Assembly (NCBI RefSeq): GCF_006088715.1
Contig: NZ_CP030771.1
Location: 3,162,001 to 3,226,000 of the forward strand
Source: Streptomyces sp. YIM 121038
GTDB lineage: Bacteria > Actinomycetota > Actinomycetes > Streptomycetales > Streptomycetaceae
Direction of reading: 5' to 3'
DNA length: 64,000 nt
Shown: one piece after another, positions 43,796-52,765 of the stretch
Layout: each line of letters opens with the position of its first letter
Position numbering within the stretch: the stretch's first letter is position 1
Notes under the pieces: model-generated
What the model was told of the DNA's origin: nothing
The model's input: the letters and a program-made list of their open reading frames with translations, nothing else
The model's database searches: none
Translations under genes and position numbers: made by a program

Positions 43796-44827
43796 ATGAC
43801 GAAGATCAAGCCCAGTCAGGGCGCCCCGTACGCGCGCATCATGGGAGTCGGCGGCTACCGCCCGGTCCGGGTGGTGCCCAACGAGGTCATCCTGGAGAAG
43901 ATCGACTCCTCCGACGAGTGGATCCGCTCCCGCTCCGGCATCGCGACGCGCCACTGGGCCTCCCCCGAGGAGACCGTGGCCGCGATGTCCGTCGAGGCCG
44001 CGGGCAAGGCCATCGCGGACGCGGGCATCCGGCCCGAGCAGATCGGCGCGGTGATCGTCTCCACCGTCTCGCACTTCAAGCAGACCCCGGCCATCGCCAC
44101 GGAGATCGCGGACAGGCTCGGCACCGGCAAGCCCGCCGCGTTCGACATCTCCGCGGGCTGCGCGGGCTTCGGCTACGGCCTGACCCTCGCCAAGGGCATG
44201 ATCATCGACGGCTCCGCGGAGTACGCCCTGGTCATCGGCGTGGAGCGGCTGAGCGACCTGACCGACCTCGAGGACCGCAAGACGGCCTTCCTGTTCGGTG
44301 ACGGCGCCGGCGCGGTCGTCGTCGGCCCCGCCAAGGAGCCCGCGATCGGCCCGACGGTCTGGGGCTCGGAAGGCGACAAGTCCGAGACCATCAAGCAGAC
44401 CGTGGCCTGGGACGAGTACCGCATCGGCGACGTCACCAAGCTGCCCGTCGACGCCGACGGCGAGGTCAAGTTCCCCGCGATCACGCAGGAAGGCCAGGCG
44501 GTGTTCCGCTGGGCCGTCTTCGAGATGGCGAAGGTCGCCAAGGAGGCGCTCGACGCGGCCGGGATCAGCGCGGACGACCTGGACGTCTTCATCCCGCACC
44601 AGGCCAACATGCGGATCATCGACTCGATGGTGAAGACTCTGAAACTGCCGGAGCACGTCACGGTCGCCCGTGACGTGGAGACCACCGGCAACACGTCGGC
44701 AGCCTCGATTCCGCTCGCGATGGAGCGGCTTCTGGCGACCGGCGAGGCGAAGAGCGGCGACACCGCTCTCGTCATCGGCTTCGGGGCGGGTCTCGTGTAC
44801 GCCGCCACGGTCGTTACCCTCCCCTAG
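43796..44827 (+). CDS. fabH: Beta-ketoacyl-ACP synthase III
   Basis: A 343-residue condensing enzyme that starts fatty-acid chains from acyl-CoA and malonyl-ACP. The catalytic triad is visible: C122 in DISAGCAGFGYG, H268 in VFIPHQANMRI, and N299 in TTGNTSAASI. In Streptomyces this enzyme sets the straight- or branched-chain primer. ATG 43796 follows AGAAGGAG; 71 bp separate it from acpP. Confidence 0.96.
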   Translation: MTKIKPSQGAPYARIMGVGGYRPVRVVPNEVILEKIDSSDEWIRSRSGIATRHWASPEETVAAMSVEAAGKAIADAGIRPEQIGAVIVSTVSHFKQTPAIATEIADRLGTGKPAAFDISAGCAGFGYGLTLAKGMIIDGSAEYALVIGVERLSDLTDLEDRKTAFLFGDGAGAVVVGPAKEPAIGPTVWGSEGDKSETIKQTVAWDEYRIGDVTKLPVDADGEVKFPAITQEGQAVFRWAVFEMAKVAKEALDAAGISADDLDVFIPHQANMRIIDSMVKTLKLPEHVTVARDVETTGNTSAASIPLAMERLLATGEAKSGDTALVIGFGAGLVYAATVVTLP

Positions 44828-44898
44828 GCACCCGCTGCGGATCTTCGGATCCGCACGGATGCCGTCACACCCTCTGGATACACAAGAAGGAGCGCCTC

Positions 44899-45147
44899 AT
44901 GGCCGCCACTGAGAAGGAGATCGTCGACGGTCTCGCGGAGATCGTCAACGAGATCGCCGGCATCCCGGTCGAGGACGTACAGCTGGACAAGTCCTTCACG
45001 GACGACCTGGACGTCGACTCGCTGTCCATGGTCGAGGTCGTCGTCGCCGCCGAAGAGCGCTTCGACGTGAAGATCCCGGACGACGACGTCAAGAACCTCA
45101 AGACGGTCGGCGACGCCACCAAGTACATCCTCGAGCACCAGGCCTGA
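44899..45147 (+). CDS. acpP: Acyl carrier protein
   Basis: An 82-residue acidic protein. The attachment Ser for phosphopantetheine is S41 in DVDSLSMVEVV. It carries the growing acyl chain among FabD, FabH and FabF. ATG 44899 follows AAGGAG. Confidence 0.95.
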   Translation: MAATEKEIVDGLAEIVNEIAGIPVEDVQLDKSFTDDLDVDSLSMVEVVVAAEERFDVKIPDDDVKNLKTVGDATKYILEHQA

Positions 45148-45236
45148 TCCTGGCGGCCAGCAGGCTCTGGCCACCCGCCACCCGGCGGTGGCGCCGCCGC
45201 ATCCGCATCTGAACCAACCGTGGAGAGAGAAATCCA

Positions 45237-46499
45237 GTGAACTCGACCAATCGCACCGTGGTCGTCACCGGTATCGGCGCAACCACACCGCTGGGTGGCG
45301 ACGCAGCCTCGACCTGGGAGGGCCTGCTCGCCGGGCGCTCCGGGGTCAGCCTCCTGGAGCAGGACTGGGCAGCGGACCTGCCCGTCCGCATCGCGGGCCA
45401 GATCGCCGTCGAACCGGGCGAGATCCTCCCGCGTCCGCAGGCCCGCAAGCTGGACCGCTCGGCGCAGTTCGCGCTGATCGCGGCACAGGAGGCCTGGAAG
45501 GACGCGGGCTTCACCGCCAAGGCGGGCGAGGACGCGAGCGTCGACCCCGACCGGCTCGGCGCGGTCGTCGCCTCCGGCATCGGCGGCGTGACCACCCTGC
45601 TCGACCAGTACGACGTGCTGCGGGAGAAGGGCGTACGCCGTGTCTCCCCGCACACCGTGCCGATGCTGATGCCCAACTCGCCCGCGGCGAACGTCGGCAT
45701 CGCCCTCGGCGCCCGCGCCGGGGTGCACACCCCGGTCTCGGCCTGTGCCTCGGGCGCGGAGGCCATCGGCTACGCGATCGAGATGATCCGCACCGGCCGC
45801 GCCGACGTCGTCGTCGCGGGCGGCACGGAGGCGGCGGTCCACCCGCTGCCGATCGTCGCGTTCGGCAACATGATGGCGATGTCGAAGAACAACGACGACC
45901 CGCAGGGCGCATCCCGCCCCTGGGACGTCGACCGCAACGGCTTCGTGCTCGGCGAGGGCGCGGGCGTGGTCGTGCTCGAGTCCGAGGAGCACGCCAGGGC
46001 CCGTGGCGCCAAGATCTACGTGGAGGCGGTGGGCCAGGGCATCTCGGCCGACGCGCACCACATCACGCAGCCGGAGCCCTCGGGCAGCGGCATCGCGCAG
46101 GCGCTGCGTCACCTGGTCGAGAACAACGACCTCAAGCCGTCCGAGATCGCGCACATCAACGCGCACGCCACCTCGACGCCGCAGGGCGACATCGGCGAGA
46201 TCAAGGCGCTGCGCAAGGCCTTCGGCGACGACGTGGACCACATGGCGATCGCGTCGACGAAGTCGATGACCGGCCATCTGCTCGGTGGCGCGGGCGGCGT
46301 GGAGACCGTGGCCACGGTCCTCGCGCTCAAGCACCGCGTGGCCCCGCCGACGATCAACATCGAGAACCTCGACCCCGAGGTCGACGCGGACATCATCCGC
46401 GGCGAGGCCCGTCCGCTGCCCGAGGGCACGATCGCGGCCCTGAACGACTCGTTCGGCTTCGGCGGTCACAACGTGGTGCTCGCCTTCCGGACGGTCTGA
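45237..46499 (+). CDS. fabF: Beta-ketoacyl-ACP synthase II
   Basis: A 420-residue condensing enzyme that extends acyl-ACP. The catalytic residues are C170 in VSACASGAEAIG, H310 in INAHATSTP, and H347 in TGHLLGGAGG. GTG 45237 follows GGAGAGAGA. It is the last gene of the operon and is followed at once by a 19-bp stem terminator. Confidence 0.95.
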   Translation: MNSTNRTVVVTGIGATTPLGGDAASTWEGLLAGRSGVSLLEQDWAADLPVRIAGQIAVEPGEILPRPQARKLDRSAQFALIAAQEAWKDAGFTAKAGEDASVDPDRLGAVVASGIGGVTTLLDQYDVLREKGVRRVSPHTVPMLMPNSPAANVGIALGARAGVHTPVSACASGAEAIGYAIEMIRTGRADVVVAGGTEAAVHPLPIVAFGNMMAMSKNNDDPQGASRPWDVDRNGFVLGEGAGVVVLESEEHARARGAKIYVEAVGQGISADAHHITQPEPSGSGIAQALRHLVENNDLKPSEIAHINAHATSTPQGDIGEIKALRKAFGDDVDHMAIASTKSMTGHLLGGAGGVETVATVLALKHRVAPPTINIENLDPEVDADIIRGEARPLPEGTIAALNDSFGFGGHNVVLAFRTV

Positions 46500-46511
46500 C
46501 GAGCCGGTAGC

Positions 46512-46553
46512 GACGCGAAGGGCCCCCACCGCTCGGTGGGGGCCCTTCGCGTC
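46512..46553. terminator. fab operon terminator, bidirectional
   Basis: A perfect 19-bp stem (46512-46530 with 46535-46553) with core GACGCGAAGGGCCCCCACC and a four-base loop. It separates fabF from the convergent DUF3145 gene. Confidence 0.92.
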
Positions 46554-46577
46554 GTGTGCGCACGCCCGGACGGGGCG

Positions 46578-47072
46578 TCAGACGACCTGGTGCAGCCAGC
46601 GCACCGGCGCGCCCTCGCCCGCGTAGCGGAACGGCTCCAGCTCGTCGTCCCAGGGCTTGCCGAGGAGCCCCGCGACCTCGGCCTCCAGATCGCTCTCGCC
46701 GCCCTTGGAGCGGGCGAGGGCGGCGCGAAGGCGGTCCTCGGGGATCAGGATGTCGCCGTGGATGCCGGTGACGGCGTGGAAGATGCCGAGCTCGGGCGTG
46801 GCGCTGTAGCGCTCGCCCTCGGCCGTGGCGGACGGCTCCGCGGTGACCTCGAAGCGCAGCAGCTGCCAGCCGCGCAGCGCGGAGGCCAGTTTGGAGGCGG
46901 TCCCCGCGGCGCCGCGCCAGGAGAACTCGGATCTCCACGTACCGGGCGCCGCGGGCTGCCTGATCCAGTCGAGGCTGACGCGGGCGCCGAGCACCCCGGC
47001 GACCGCCCACTCGACGTGCGGGCACAGCGCGCGCGGTGCGGAGTGCACGTACAGAACTCCACGTGTCGTCAC
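46578..47072 (-). CDS. DUF3145 protein
   Basis: A 164-residue actinobacterial protein of unknown function: TTRGVLYVHSAPRALCPHVE at the start, a TWRSEFSWRGAAGTASKLAS core and GELEPFRYAGEGAP-like end. DUF3145 is regularly placed after fabF in Streptomyces, on the other strand. GTG 47072 follows GGAGG. The role is not known. Confidence 0.85.
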   Translation of the reverse strand: MTTRGVLYVHSAPRALCPHVEWAVAGVLGARVSLDWIRQPAAPGTWRSEFSWRGAAGTASKLASALRGWQLLRFEVTAEPSATAEGERYSATPELGIFHAVTGIHGDILIPEDRLRAALARSKGGESDLEAEVAGLLGKPWDDELEPFRYAGEGAPVRWLHQVV

Positions 47073-47451
47073 CGGGACCTCCAGTGTGGGCGGGACCCGC
47101 CGTTCCCGGCGGCCCCGAGCCCGTGCCGAGCGGTATTCCAGCTGTTCCTCGAATCCGAGGAAAGACAAGGAAAGACTGAAAACGGGACAGATGTGACGTG
47201 ATGTAATTTAGCGGAACCGAAAAAAATCGGTTGCCACTGGGTGGCGAGGCTACCGTGATGTGAGGCAAGGATTGTGACGTACCGTCGGTCCGCATGCCGG
47301 GCAACACGGATGTTTCACTCGCTGGGAGGCCCGTTGCCCCCCGGCCGGGTGTCCGTCGGCCGTCGCCGGGACATCTCACCATGCGGTGGCACGCAACCTG
47401 AAGGGCCCGTACGACGTCCCGTTGGACGACTACGGGACAGAGGGGACGAGT
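47073..47451. other. Divergent intergenic region
   Basis: A 379-bp gap between the leftward DUF3145 gene and the rightward SGNH lipoprotein gene. It includes an AT-rich block at about 47196-47235 (TGATGTAATTTAG and a seven-A run) likely to hold promoters. No gene was recognised. Confidence 0.4.
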
Positions 47452-48357
47452 ATGCGGAACTCACGGCGTCGCTCCCGGGCCGCCGTCGCCGTCGCGGCGG
47501 CGGCTCTGACCGGCATCGCCACGCTCACCGCGTGTGACGCGTCGGGCGGTGACGACGCGGCGCCGAACGGCCCCTCCGCGCAGGACAGAGCGGGCCGCAA
47601 GGCCGTGCCCGTGTGGGACGAGAGCCCCCGTTCCCTGGCCGCCGTCGGCGACTCCATCACCCGCGGCTTCGACGCCTGCTCGGTGCTCTCCGACTGCCCC
47701 GAGGCGTCCTGGGCGACCGGCAGCGACGGCGAGGTGCGCAGCCTCGCGCAGCGGCTGCTCGGCAAGCGGCGCGCCGCCACGCACAGTTGGAACTACGCCA
47801 AGACCGGTGCCCGCATGGCCGATCTGCCCGGGCAGATGGAGCAGGCGGCCGCCCGGCGGCCCGAGCTCGTGACCGTGATGGCGGGGGCCAACGACGCCTG
47901 CCGGTCCTCCGTCGCCGAGATGACGCCGGTCGCCGAGTTCCGGGCGGACTTCGAGGACGCGATGGCGGCGCTGCGCACCACCCGGCCCAAGGCGCAGGTG
48001 TACGTGGCGAGCGTGCCGGACCTCAAGCGGCTGTGGTCCGAGGGCCGCGAGAACCTGCTCGGCAAGCAGGTGTGGAAGCTCGGCATCTGCAAGTCGATGC
48101 TCCAGGACGCGGACGCCACGGACCGGGCCGCCACGCAGCGCAGGGAGTCCGTGCAGGAGCGGGTCGTGGCGTACAACACCGTGCTCAAGGAGGTCTGCGC
48201 GAAGGACCTGCGGTGCCGGTACGACGGCGGGGCGGTGTTCGGCTTCCGCTTCGGCGAGGACCACCTGAGCCACTGGGACTGGTTCCACCCCAGCAAGAGC
48301 GGCCAGGCGCGGCTCGCCGAGATGGCCTACCGCAGCATCACCTCCCGCCGCCCCTGA
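47452..48357 (+). CDS. SGNH/GDSL-hydrolase lipoprotein
   Basis: A 301-residue predicted lipoprotein. The lipobox is LTAC (signal peptide to about residue 27). The SGNH motifs are visible: GDSITRGFD (block I, catalytic Ser), the block II Gly region, GANDACRSS (block III Asn) and DWFHPSKSG (block V, Asp and His). These enzymes hydrolyse esters of lipids or polysaccharides outside the membrane. Several Cys residues probably form disulphides. ATG 47452 follows AGAGGGGACG. Confidence 0.88.
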   Translation: MRNSRRRSRAAVAVAAAALTGIATLTACDASGGDDAAPNGPSAQDRAGRKAVPVWDESPRSLAAVGDSITRGFDACSVLSDCPEASWATGSDGEVRSLAQRLLGKRRAATHSWNYAKTGARMADLPGQMEQAAARRPELVTVMAGANDACRSSVAEMTPVAEFRADFEDAMAALRTTRPKAQVYVASVPDLKRLWSEGRENLLGKQVWKLGICKSMLQDADATDRAATQRRESVQERVVAYNTVLKEVCAKDLRCRYDGGAVFGFRFGEDHLSHWDWFHPSKSGQARLAEMAYRSITSRRP

Positions 48358-48397
48358 CCGGTCGGCGGAAGGCCGCCCGCGCGGCCGTCCCGGGTCC

Positions 48398-48775
48398 CTA
48401 CGGGGTCACCGCCACCACCTCCACCTCGATCCGCGCCTCCGGCCGGAAGAGGCGGGCCACCTGCACCGTCGTGCTGGTGGGCGGCGTACCGGTGAGGCAG
48501 GAACGGCGCACGGCCGCGTAGCCGGGCAGGTCGTCCATGTCGGTCAGGTACGTCCGGATGTTGATGATGTCGTCGAGGGTGGCGCCGTAGGCGGCGAGGA
48601 GGGCGGTGAGGGTCTCGAAGACGCCGCGGCTCTGCTCGGCTATGCCGTCGCCCTCGGCGATCTGGCCGGAGACGTGCAGGAGGGCGTGGCCGTCGGCGAG
48701 CGGGACGCGGGCGACCTGGGAGTAGGGGCCGAGGGGCCGGGGCGCGTCGGCGGGGTTGGCCAGGGTGGCGTACAT
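48398..48775 (-). CDS. Rid-family protein lacking the RidA catalytic arginine
   Basis: A 125-residue YjgF/Rid protein (MYATLANPADAPRPLGPYSQ; NIRTYLTDMDDLPGYAAVR). RidA removes reactive imines and enamines; its key Arg is usually in PARS near residue 105. Here the equivalent reads TPPTSTTVQVARLF, so that Arg is replaced, placing it with Rid subfamilies of uncertain function. It lies 17 bases downstream of the dehydrogenase gene and is probably co-transcribed. Confidence 0.82.
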   Translation of the reverse strand: MYATLANPADAPRPLGPYSQVARVPLADGHALLHVSGQIAEGDGIAEQSRGVFETLTALLAAYGATLDDIINIRTYLTDMDDLPGYAAVRRSCLTGTPPTSTTVQVARLFRPEARIEVEVVAVTP

Positions 48776-48792
48776 GGGGGCGGGCTCCGGTC

Positions 48793-49638
48793 TCAGTCGG
48801 TGCGGGCGGCGTGGCCCCGGATGCGGGACACGGTGTGGGAGATGTCCTGGTGGACGGTGTCGGGGTCGGCGGCCGCGGCCGCGAAGTGGGCCGCGGCGGC
48901 CGCCGTGACGGGGAGGCGGACGGCCCGCGCGGCCAGCGCGGTGTCCTTCGCGGCGAGGTCGGCGCCGAAGTGCACGTCCTGGGCGAAGGCGCGGTTCACG
49001 GCGCCGCCGAGCGGTCCGCCGGCGAGGGCGGTGCGCGCCGTGTCCTGGTCGAGGCCGAGCGCGTCGGCGAGGGCGAGGACCTCGGCGACCAGGGCGACAC
49101 CGCCGAGCAGCGCCGTGTTGACGACGAGCTTGAGCGCGGCGCCGGACCCGGCGGGGCCGGTGCGGGTCACGGTCCCGAGCCGGGCGAGCACGTGCGCGAC
49201 CCCGTCGGCGTCGCCGCCCGCGAGGATGCCCAGCTGTCCCGCCGCGGCCTTGTCCGTGCTGCCCGCGACGGGCGCGTCGACGAGCGTGACGCGGCCCGCG
49301 GCCCGCTCCCCCAGCTCCTTGACGACGTCGGGCCCGACGGTCGACATCTCCACCCAGTACGCGCCCTCGCGGACCGCGGGAAGGATCGCGTCGGCGACGG
49401 ACCGCACGGCGTCGGGGCCCGCGAGCATCGTGATCACGACGTCGGCGTCCCGCACGGCGTCGGCGGGCGAGGGCGCGAGGCGGGCGCCCTCGGCGACGAG
49501 CGGCTCCGCCTTCGCGGCGGTGCGGTTCCAGACGGTCAACGGGTGCCCGGCGGCGAGCAGTTGACGGGCCATGGGCGTGCCCATGTGGCCGAGGCCGAGG
49601 AAGGCGATGCGTTCCGGCTGCTGTGTGCGCTGCTTCAT
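48793..49638 (-). CDS. 3-hydroxyisobutyrate-dehydrogenase-family oxidoreductase
   Basis: A 281-residue NAD(P)-dependent beta-hydroxyacid dehydrogenase. The N-terminal Rossmann motif is AFLGLGHMGTPMARQLLAAG, a substrate motif is seen in DAPVAGSTDKAAAGQL, and the catalytic lysine is in GAALKLVVNTAL. ATG 49638. A divergent LysR gene lies 49 bp away and probably controls it. Substrate unknown. Confidence 0.87.
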   Translation of the reverse strand: MKQRTQQPERIAFLGLGHMGTPMARQLLAAGHPLTVWNRTAAKAEPLVAEGARLAPSPADAVRDADVVITMLAGPDAVRSVADAILPAVREGAYWVEMSTVGPDVVKELGERAAGRVTLVDAPVAGSTDKAAAGQLGILAGGDADGVAHVLARLGTVTRTGPAGSGAALKLVVNTALLGGVALVAEVLALADALGLDQDTARTALAGGPLGGAVNRAFAQDVHFGADLAAKDTALAARAVRLPVTAAAAAHFAAAAADPDTVHQDISHTVSRIRGHAARTD

Positions 49639-49687
49639 GGGGAAGACGCTAGGGCCGGGCACGTGATGCGACAAGCGAATGTCTAGC

Positions 49688-50647
49688 ATGGCAGGCATGC
49701 AGAGTACGCATGGCGGAGCGGACGGGCCGGGCCCGGGCGCCGCCGATCTCTCCACCTACTGGCTGCGGGCCTTCCTGGAGGTGGCCGGGGAGGGCTCGTT
49801 CACGGTGGCGGCGCGGCGGCTGTCCCTGACGCAGTCCGCCGTGTCCCGCCAGATCGCGTCCCTGGAGGCCGCGCTCGGCGGGGCCCCGCTCTTCGACCGG
49901 CTGCCGCGCGGCGTGCGGCTCACCGCGCACGGGCGGGCCGTGCTGCCGCACGCGCGGGCCGTCACCGGCCAACTGTCGCGGCTGCGGCAGGAGTTGACGG
50001 ACCTGGAGGGCGCCGCGCGCGGTCTGCTGCGGTTCGGGGCCTTCGCGACGGCGGACGTGGCCCTGGTGCCGCGCGCCATCGCCGCGTTCCGGGCCCGGCA
50101 CCCCGGGGTGACCCTCACGCGCGAGGAAGGCTTCACGGGGCCGCTGCTGACCCGCCTCACGGACGGCGAGCTCGACCTGGCCGTGGTCTCGACGACGGGC
50201 GGCCCGCTCCCGGAGGAGGCGTTCGAGCTGCACCACCTCCTGGACGAGCCGCTGTACGTGGCCCTGCCCGCCGCCCACCCCCTGGCGGGCGAGGCCTCCT
50301 TGGGGCTCGCCCGGCTCGCCGGGGAGGACTGGATCTCCGGCAGCGCGGAGCCCGCGGGGACGCTGCTCGACGCCGCCCTGCGGCACGGCTTCCGGCCGCG
50401 CGTCGCCCACGTCGTCGCCGAGTGGACCGCCAAGCAGGGGTACGTCGCCGCCGGGCTCGGCGTCACGCTGATCCCGGCGCTCGCGGCCCAGGGCGTACGG
50501 CAGGACGTCGTGCTCGTCCCCGTCCACGACGAGGGCACGCCCGCCCGCGCGGTGTACGCGGCGACGGCGCGGGGGCGCTCACGCGCGCCCAGCGTGGAGC
50601 CGTTCCTGGCCGCCCTGCGGGAGTCCGGGCGGCTGCTCACCGGCTGA
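49688..50647 (+). CDS. LysR-family regulator
   Basis: A 319-residue LysR regulator. The N-terminal winged helix (residues 18-75) reads LEVAGEGSFTVAARRLSLTQ, then SAVSRQIASLEAALGGAPLF. The rest is a periplasmic-binding-type effector domain. ATG 49688 is chosen; ATG 49697 is equally possible. It is divergent from the dehydrogenase and Rid genes, its likely targets. Its 3' end overlaps the next, convergent gene by 69 bases. Confidence 0.87.
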   Translation: MAGMQSTHGGADGPGPGAADLSTYWLRAFLEVAGEGSFTVAARRLSLTQSAVSRQIASLEAALGGAPLFDRLPRGVRLTAHGRAVLPHARAVTGQLSRLRQELTDLEGAARGLLRFGAFATADVALVPRAIAAFRARHPGVTLTREEGFTGPLLTRLTDGELDLAVVSTTGGPLPEEAFELHHLLDEPLYVALPAAHPLAGEASLGLARLAGEDWISGSAEPAGTLLDAALRHGFRPRVAHVVAEWTAKQGYVAAGLGVTLIPALAAQGVRQDVVLVPVHDEGTPARAVYAATARGRSRAPSVEPFLAALRESGRLLTG

Positions 50648-51190
50648 GGGGCGTGCCGTGCGGCGGCGGTAGTAGGCCGCCGTCACCGCCATGAGCAGCG
50701 GGGCCCACAGCAGCAGCGGGGCGTAGCAGAGCACCAGGAACGCGTCCTGCGCGGGCGATCCCATGCCGCCGGGGCCGATGCCCGAGTCCATGCCGGTGCC
50801 CACGCTCCAGAAGGCGACGGCCCAGATCACGGCGAGCGCCACGGAGCCGAGGGCGGCCGGGACCACGGCGGCGAGCGGGCGCACCGGGCGGCCGCCGAGC
50901 AGCGGCAGCCAGCGGGGCACGACCTCGCCCCACGGCCTGACCAGGCCGAGGGTCAGCAGGGCCAGGCCCTCCGAGACGGCGCTGAGCGCGAGGACGTACA
51001 GCGATTCGCCGGGCCCCGGCCGGTAGTCGGACACGGGCAGGCCCAGGACGAGGGCGACGCGCCACAGGCTGGACGGCAGGACGACCCACGGCACGGCGTG
51101 CGCGGCGAGCGCGACCCGGCGGGGTACGCCGGGCAGGGAGGTGACTCTCAGCATGCGTTCCATGCTGGTGCGCGGCCCCGGCCGGGACAT
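50579..51190 (-). CDS. Multi-helix membrane protein, unknown function
   Basis: A 203-residue integral membrane protein with about five helices (VALAAHAVPWVVLPSSLWRV, LYVLALSAVSEGLALLTLGL, then PLAAVVPAALGSVALAVIWA, and LVLCYAPLLLWAPLLMAVTA). ATG 51190 was chosen for a GGGAG site and a start MSRPGPRTSMERM. Upstream lies an 18-bp tandem repeat array. It converges on and overlaps the LysR gene. I do not recognise the family. Confidence 0.7.
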   Translation of the reverse strand: MSRPGPRTSMERMLRVTSLPGVPRRVALAAHAVPWVVLPSSLWRVALVLGLPVSDYRPGPGESLYVLALSAVSEGLALLTLGLVRPWGEVVPRWLPLLGGRPVRPLAAVVPAALGSVALAVIWAVAFWSVGTGMDSGIGPGGMGSPAQDAFLVLCYAPLLLWAPLLMAVTAAYYRRRTARPSAGEQPPGLPQGGQERLHAGRA

Positions 51191-51296
51191 CGGCTCCCGC
51201 GGTGGTCCGCCTCCGCCGCGCGGGGGAGGCGGACCGGGCCCTGGGGCGGACACCGGCGGGCCGTGCGGCCGGTGCGGGCCGCTGGGCCTCGCGGGC

Positions 51297-51368
51297 GGCT
51301 CGGGTCTCGCCGGCCGCTCGGGCCTCGCGGATGGCTCGGGCCACTCGGGCCGCTCGGGTCTCGCGGGC
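51297..51368. repeat. Four 18-bp tandem repeats
   Basis: Four imperfect copies of an 18-base unit like GGCTCGGGTCTCGCCGGC at 51297, 51315, 51333 and 51351. The array lies in the divergent space between the membrane-protein and peptidase-like genes. Confidence 0.75.
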
Positions 51369-51459
51369 CGCGCCGCCCGGCAAAGATCCCGTACCCGTAG
51401 CGCGCGGCTCCCCCGCCCCGCGATACTGCGGCCACCTCACCTGCAACGGAAGGACTCTC

Positions 51460-52737
51460 GTGGCTTCGTCTCACATAGTCGGGCTCCGGCTCGGGGCCCT
51501 CGGCGCCGCGCTGTTGCTCGGGACCTCGGCCGCACCCGCCCTGGCCGACGCCCCGGCCCCGCGCGGGGCCGCGCCCACCGTCGAGGAGCAGCGCCTGGAG
51601 CGCGCGGTGCCCCAGGAGATCCTGCGCCGCAGCGGCTTCGGCGCCGTGGCGCCCGCCTTCGCGCGGGCCCTGGACCGCGCGCACTCCTACGGGCAGGCCG
51701 AGCGGATCGTCGTACGCCACGGGCAGGCGCTGTGGAAGCGCGCCGTGGACCGGGTGCAGGGCCGCGGTCCGGAGGGCGGGGACCTGAGCCGGGACGACGA
51801 CCGGCCGTTGTACTGGGCGCGGCTGGGGATGACGCGGGAGCTGCGGGCGTGGGAGCCGGAAGGCCTCGGACTCGGCGCGGAGCAGCGTGCGCGGCTGCTG
51901 CGGAAGCTGGAGGTGTCGTCCCGGGGCCAGGACGCGGTGACGTACCCCCACGGGCACGGCAAGCGGATGAAGCGGGTGCTCCTGACCGGCTTCGACCCCT
52001 TCACGCTGGACCGGGACGTCCGGATCAGCAATCCGTCCGGCGCGACGGCACTCGCCCTCGACGGCACGGTCGTACGGACGGCCGCGGGCCCCGTCCGGAT
52101 CGAGACGGTCACGTTCCCGGTGCGCTGGACGGACTTCGCGGAGGGCGCGGTGGAGCGGGCGCTGCGGCGGCAGCTGCCGCGCGTGGACCTGTTCACGACC
52201 GTCAGCCAGGGGCGGGTCGGCAAGTTCGACGTCGAGCGGACCAACGGCGCGTGGCGCGGCGGCTTCGGCGACAACGAGAACCTGTCGAGCACCGGCACCG
52301 TGCCGGTCTCCGACCCCGCGTCGCAGCCGCAGTGGACCACGACGACGCTGCCGTACAAGGACATCGTCGCCGCCTCCACCGGGCGCTTCCCCGTCTACGA
52401 CAACACGGCCGTCACCGAGATCCCCGCGGGCGGCAGCACGCCCGTGAACCGGCCCGACGGGCCGACGCCCGGGTCGGCCGCGCGCCAGGGCGGCGGCGGT
52501 GACTACCTGTCGAACGAGATCGCCTACCGGGTGACGCTGCTGCGCGACCGGCTCGGCCTGCACGACCGGCTGCCGGGCGGCCATGTGCACACGCCGGTGC
52601 TTCAGTTCGGGGCGGGGAACACCGACCCGGCGACCGGGGCGGTCACCGACCCCGAGTTCCTGCGCAACCGGGCGGACATCGTCGGGCAGACGCGGCGGAT
52701 CGTGGTGGCGGCGGTGGAGTCCGGGGCCCGCGGCTAG
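51460..52737 (+). CDS. Secreted pyroglutamyl-peptidase-like protein with Ser in place of Cys
   Basis: A 425-residue exported protein. A signal peptide ends PALA near residue 29. The C-terminal half resembles family C15 pyroglutamyl peptidases: LLTGFDPFTLDRDVRISNPS opens the domain, E259 lies in FDVERTNG, and H377 in GGHVHTPVLQ. At the position of the catalytic Cys (Y-x-C-N) it has S351 in GDYLSNEIAYR. The N-terminal 160 residues are an extra helical domain. It may be a serine variant, or inactive. GTG 51460 follows GGAAGGA. Confidence 0.78.
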   Translation: MASSHIVGLRLGALGAALLLGTSAAPALADAPAPRGAAPTVEEQRLERAVPQEILRRSGFGAVAPAFARALDRAHSYGQAERIVVRHGQALWKRAVDRVQGRGPEGGDLSRDDDRPLYWARLGMTRELRAWEPEGLGLGAEQRARLLRKLEVSSRGQDAVTYPHGHGKRMKRVLLTGFDPFTLDRDVRISNPSGATALALDGTVVRTAAGPVRIETVTFPVRWTDFAEGAVERALRRQLPRVDLFTTVSQGRVGKFDVERTNGAWRGGFGDNENLSSTGTVPVSDPASQPQWTTTTLPYKDIVAASTGRFPVYDNTAVTEIPAGGSTPVNRPDGPTPGSAARQGGGGDYLSNEIAYRVTLLRDRLGLHDRLPGGHVHTPVLQFGAGNTDPATGAVTDPEFLRNRADIVGQTRRIVVAAVESGARG

Positions 52738-52743
52738 GGGCCC

Positions 52744-52765
52744 TCAAACGCCGGAGGGGCTGAAA
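52744..52765. repeat. Dispersed repeat at the end of the EI24 gene
   Basis: TCAAACGCCGGAGGGGCTGA and the following AA. It supplies the stop codon and last residues (SPSGV) of the leftward gene; copies lie in the nested repeat at 19.1 kb and at 56305. Confidence 0.85.
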
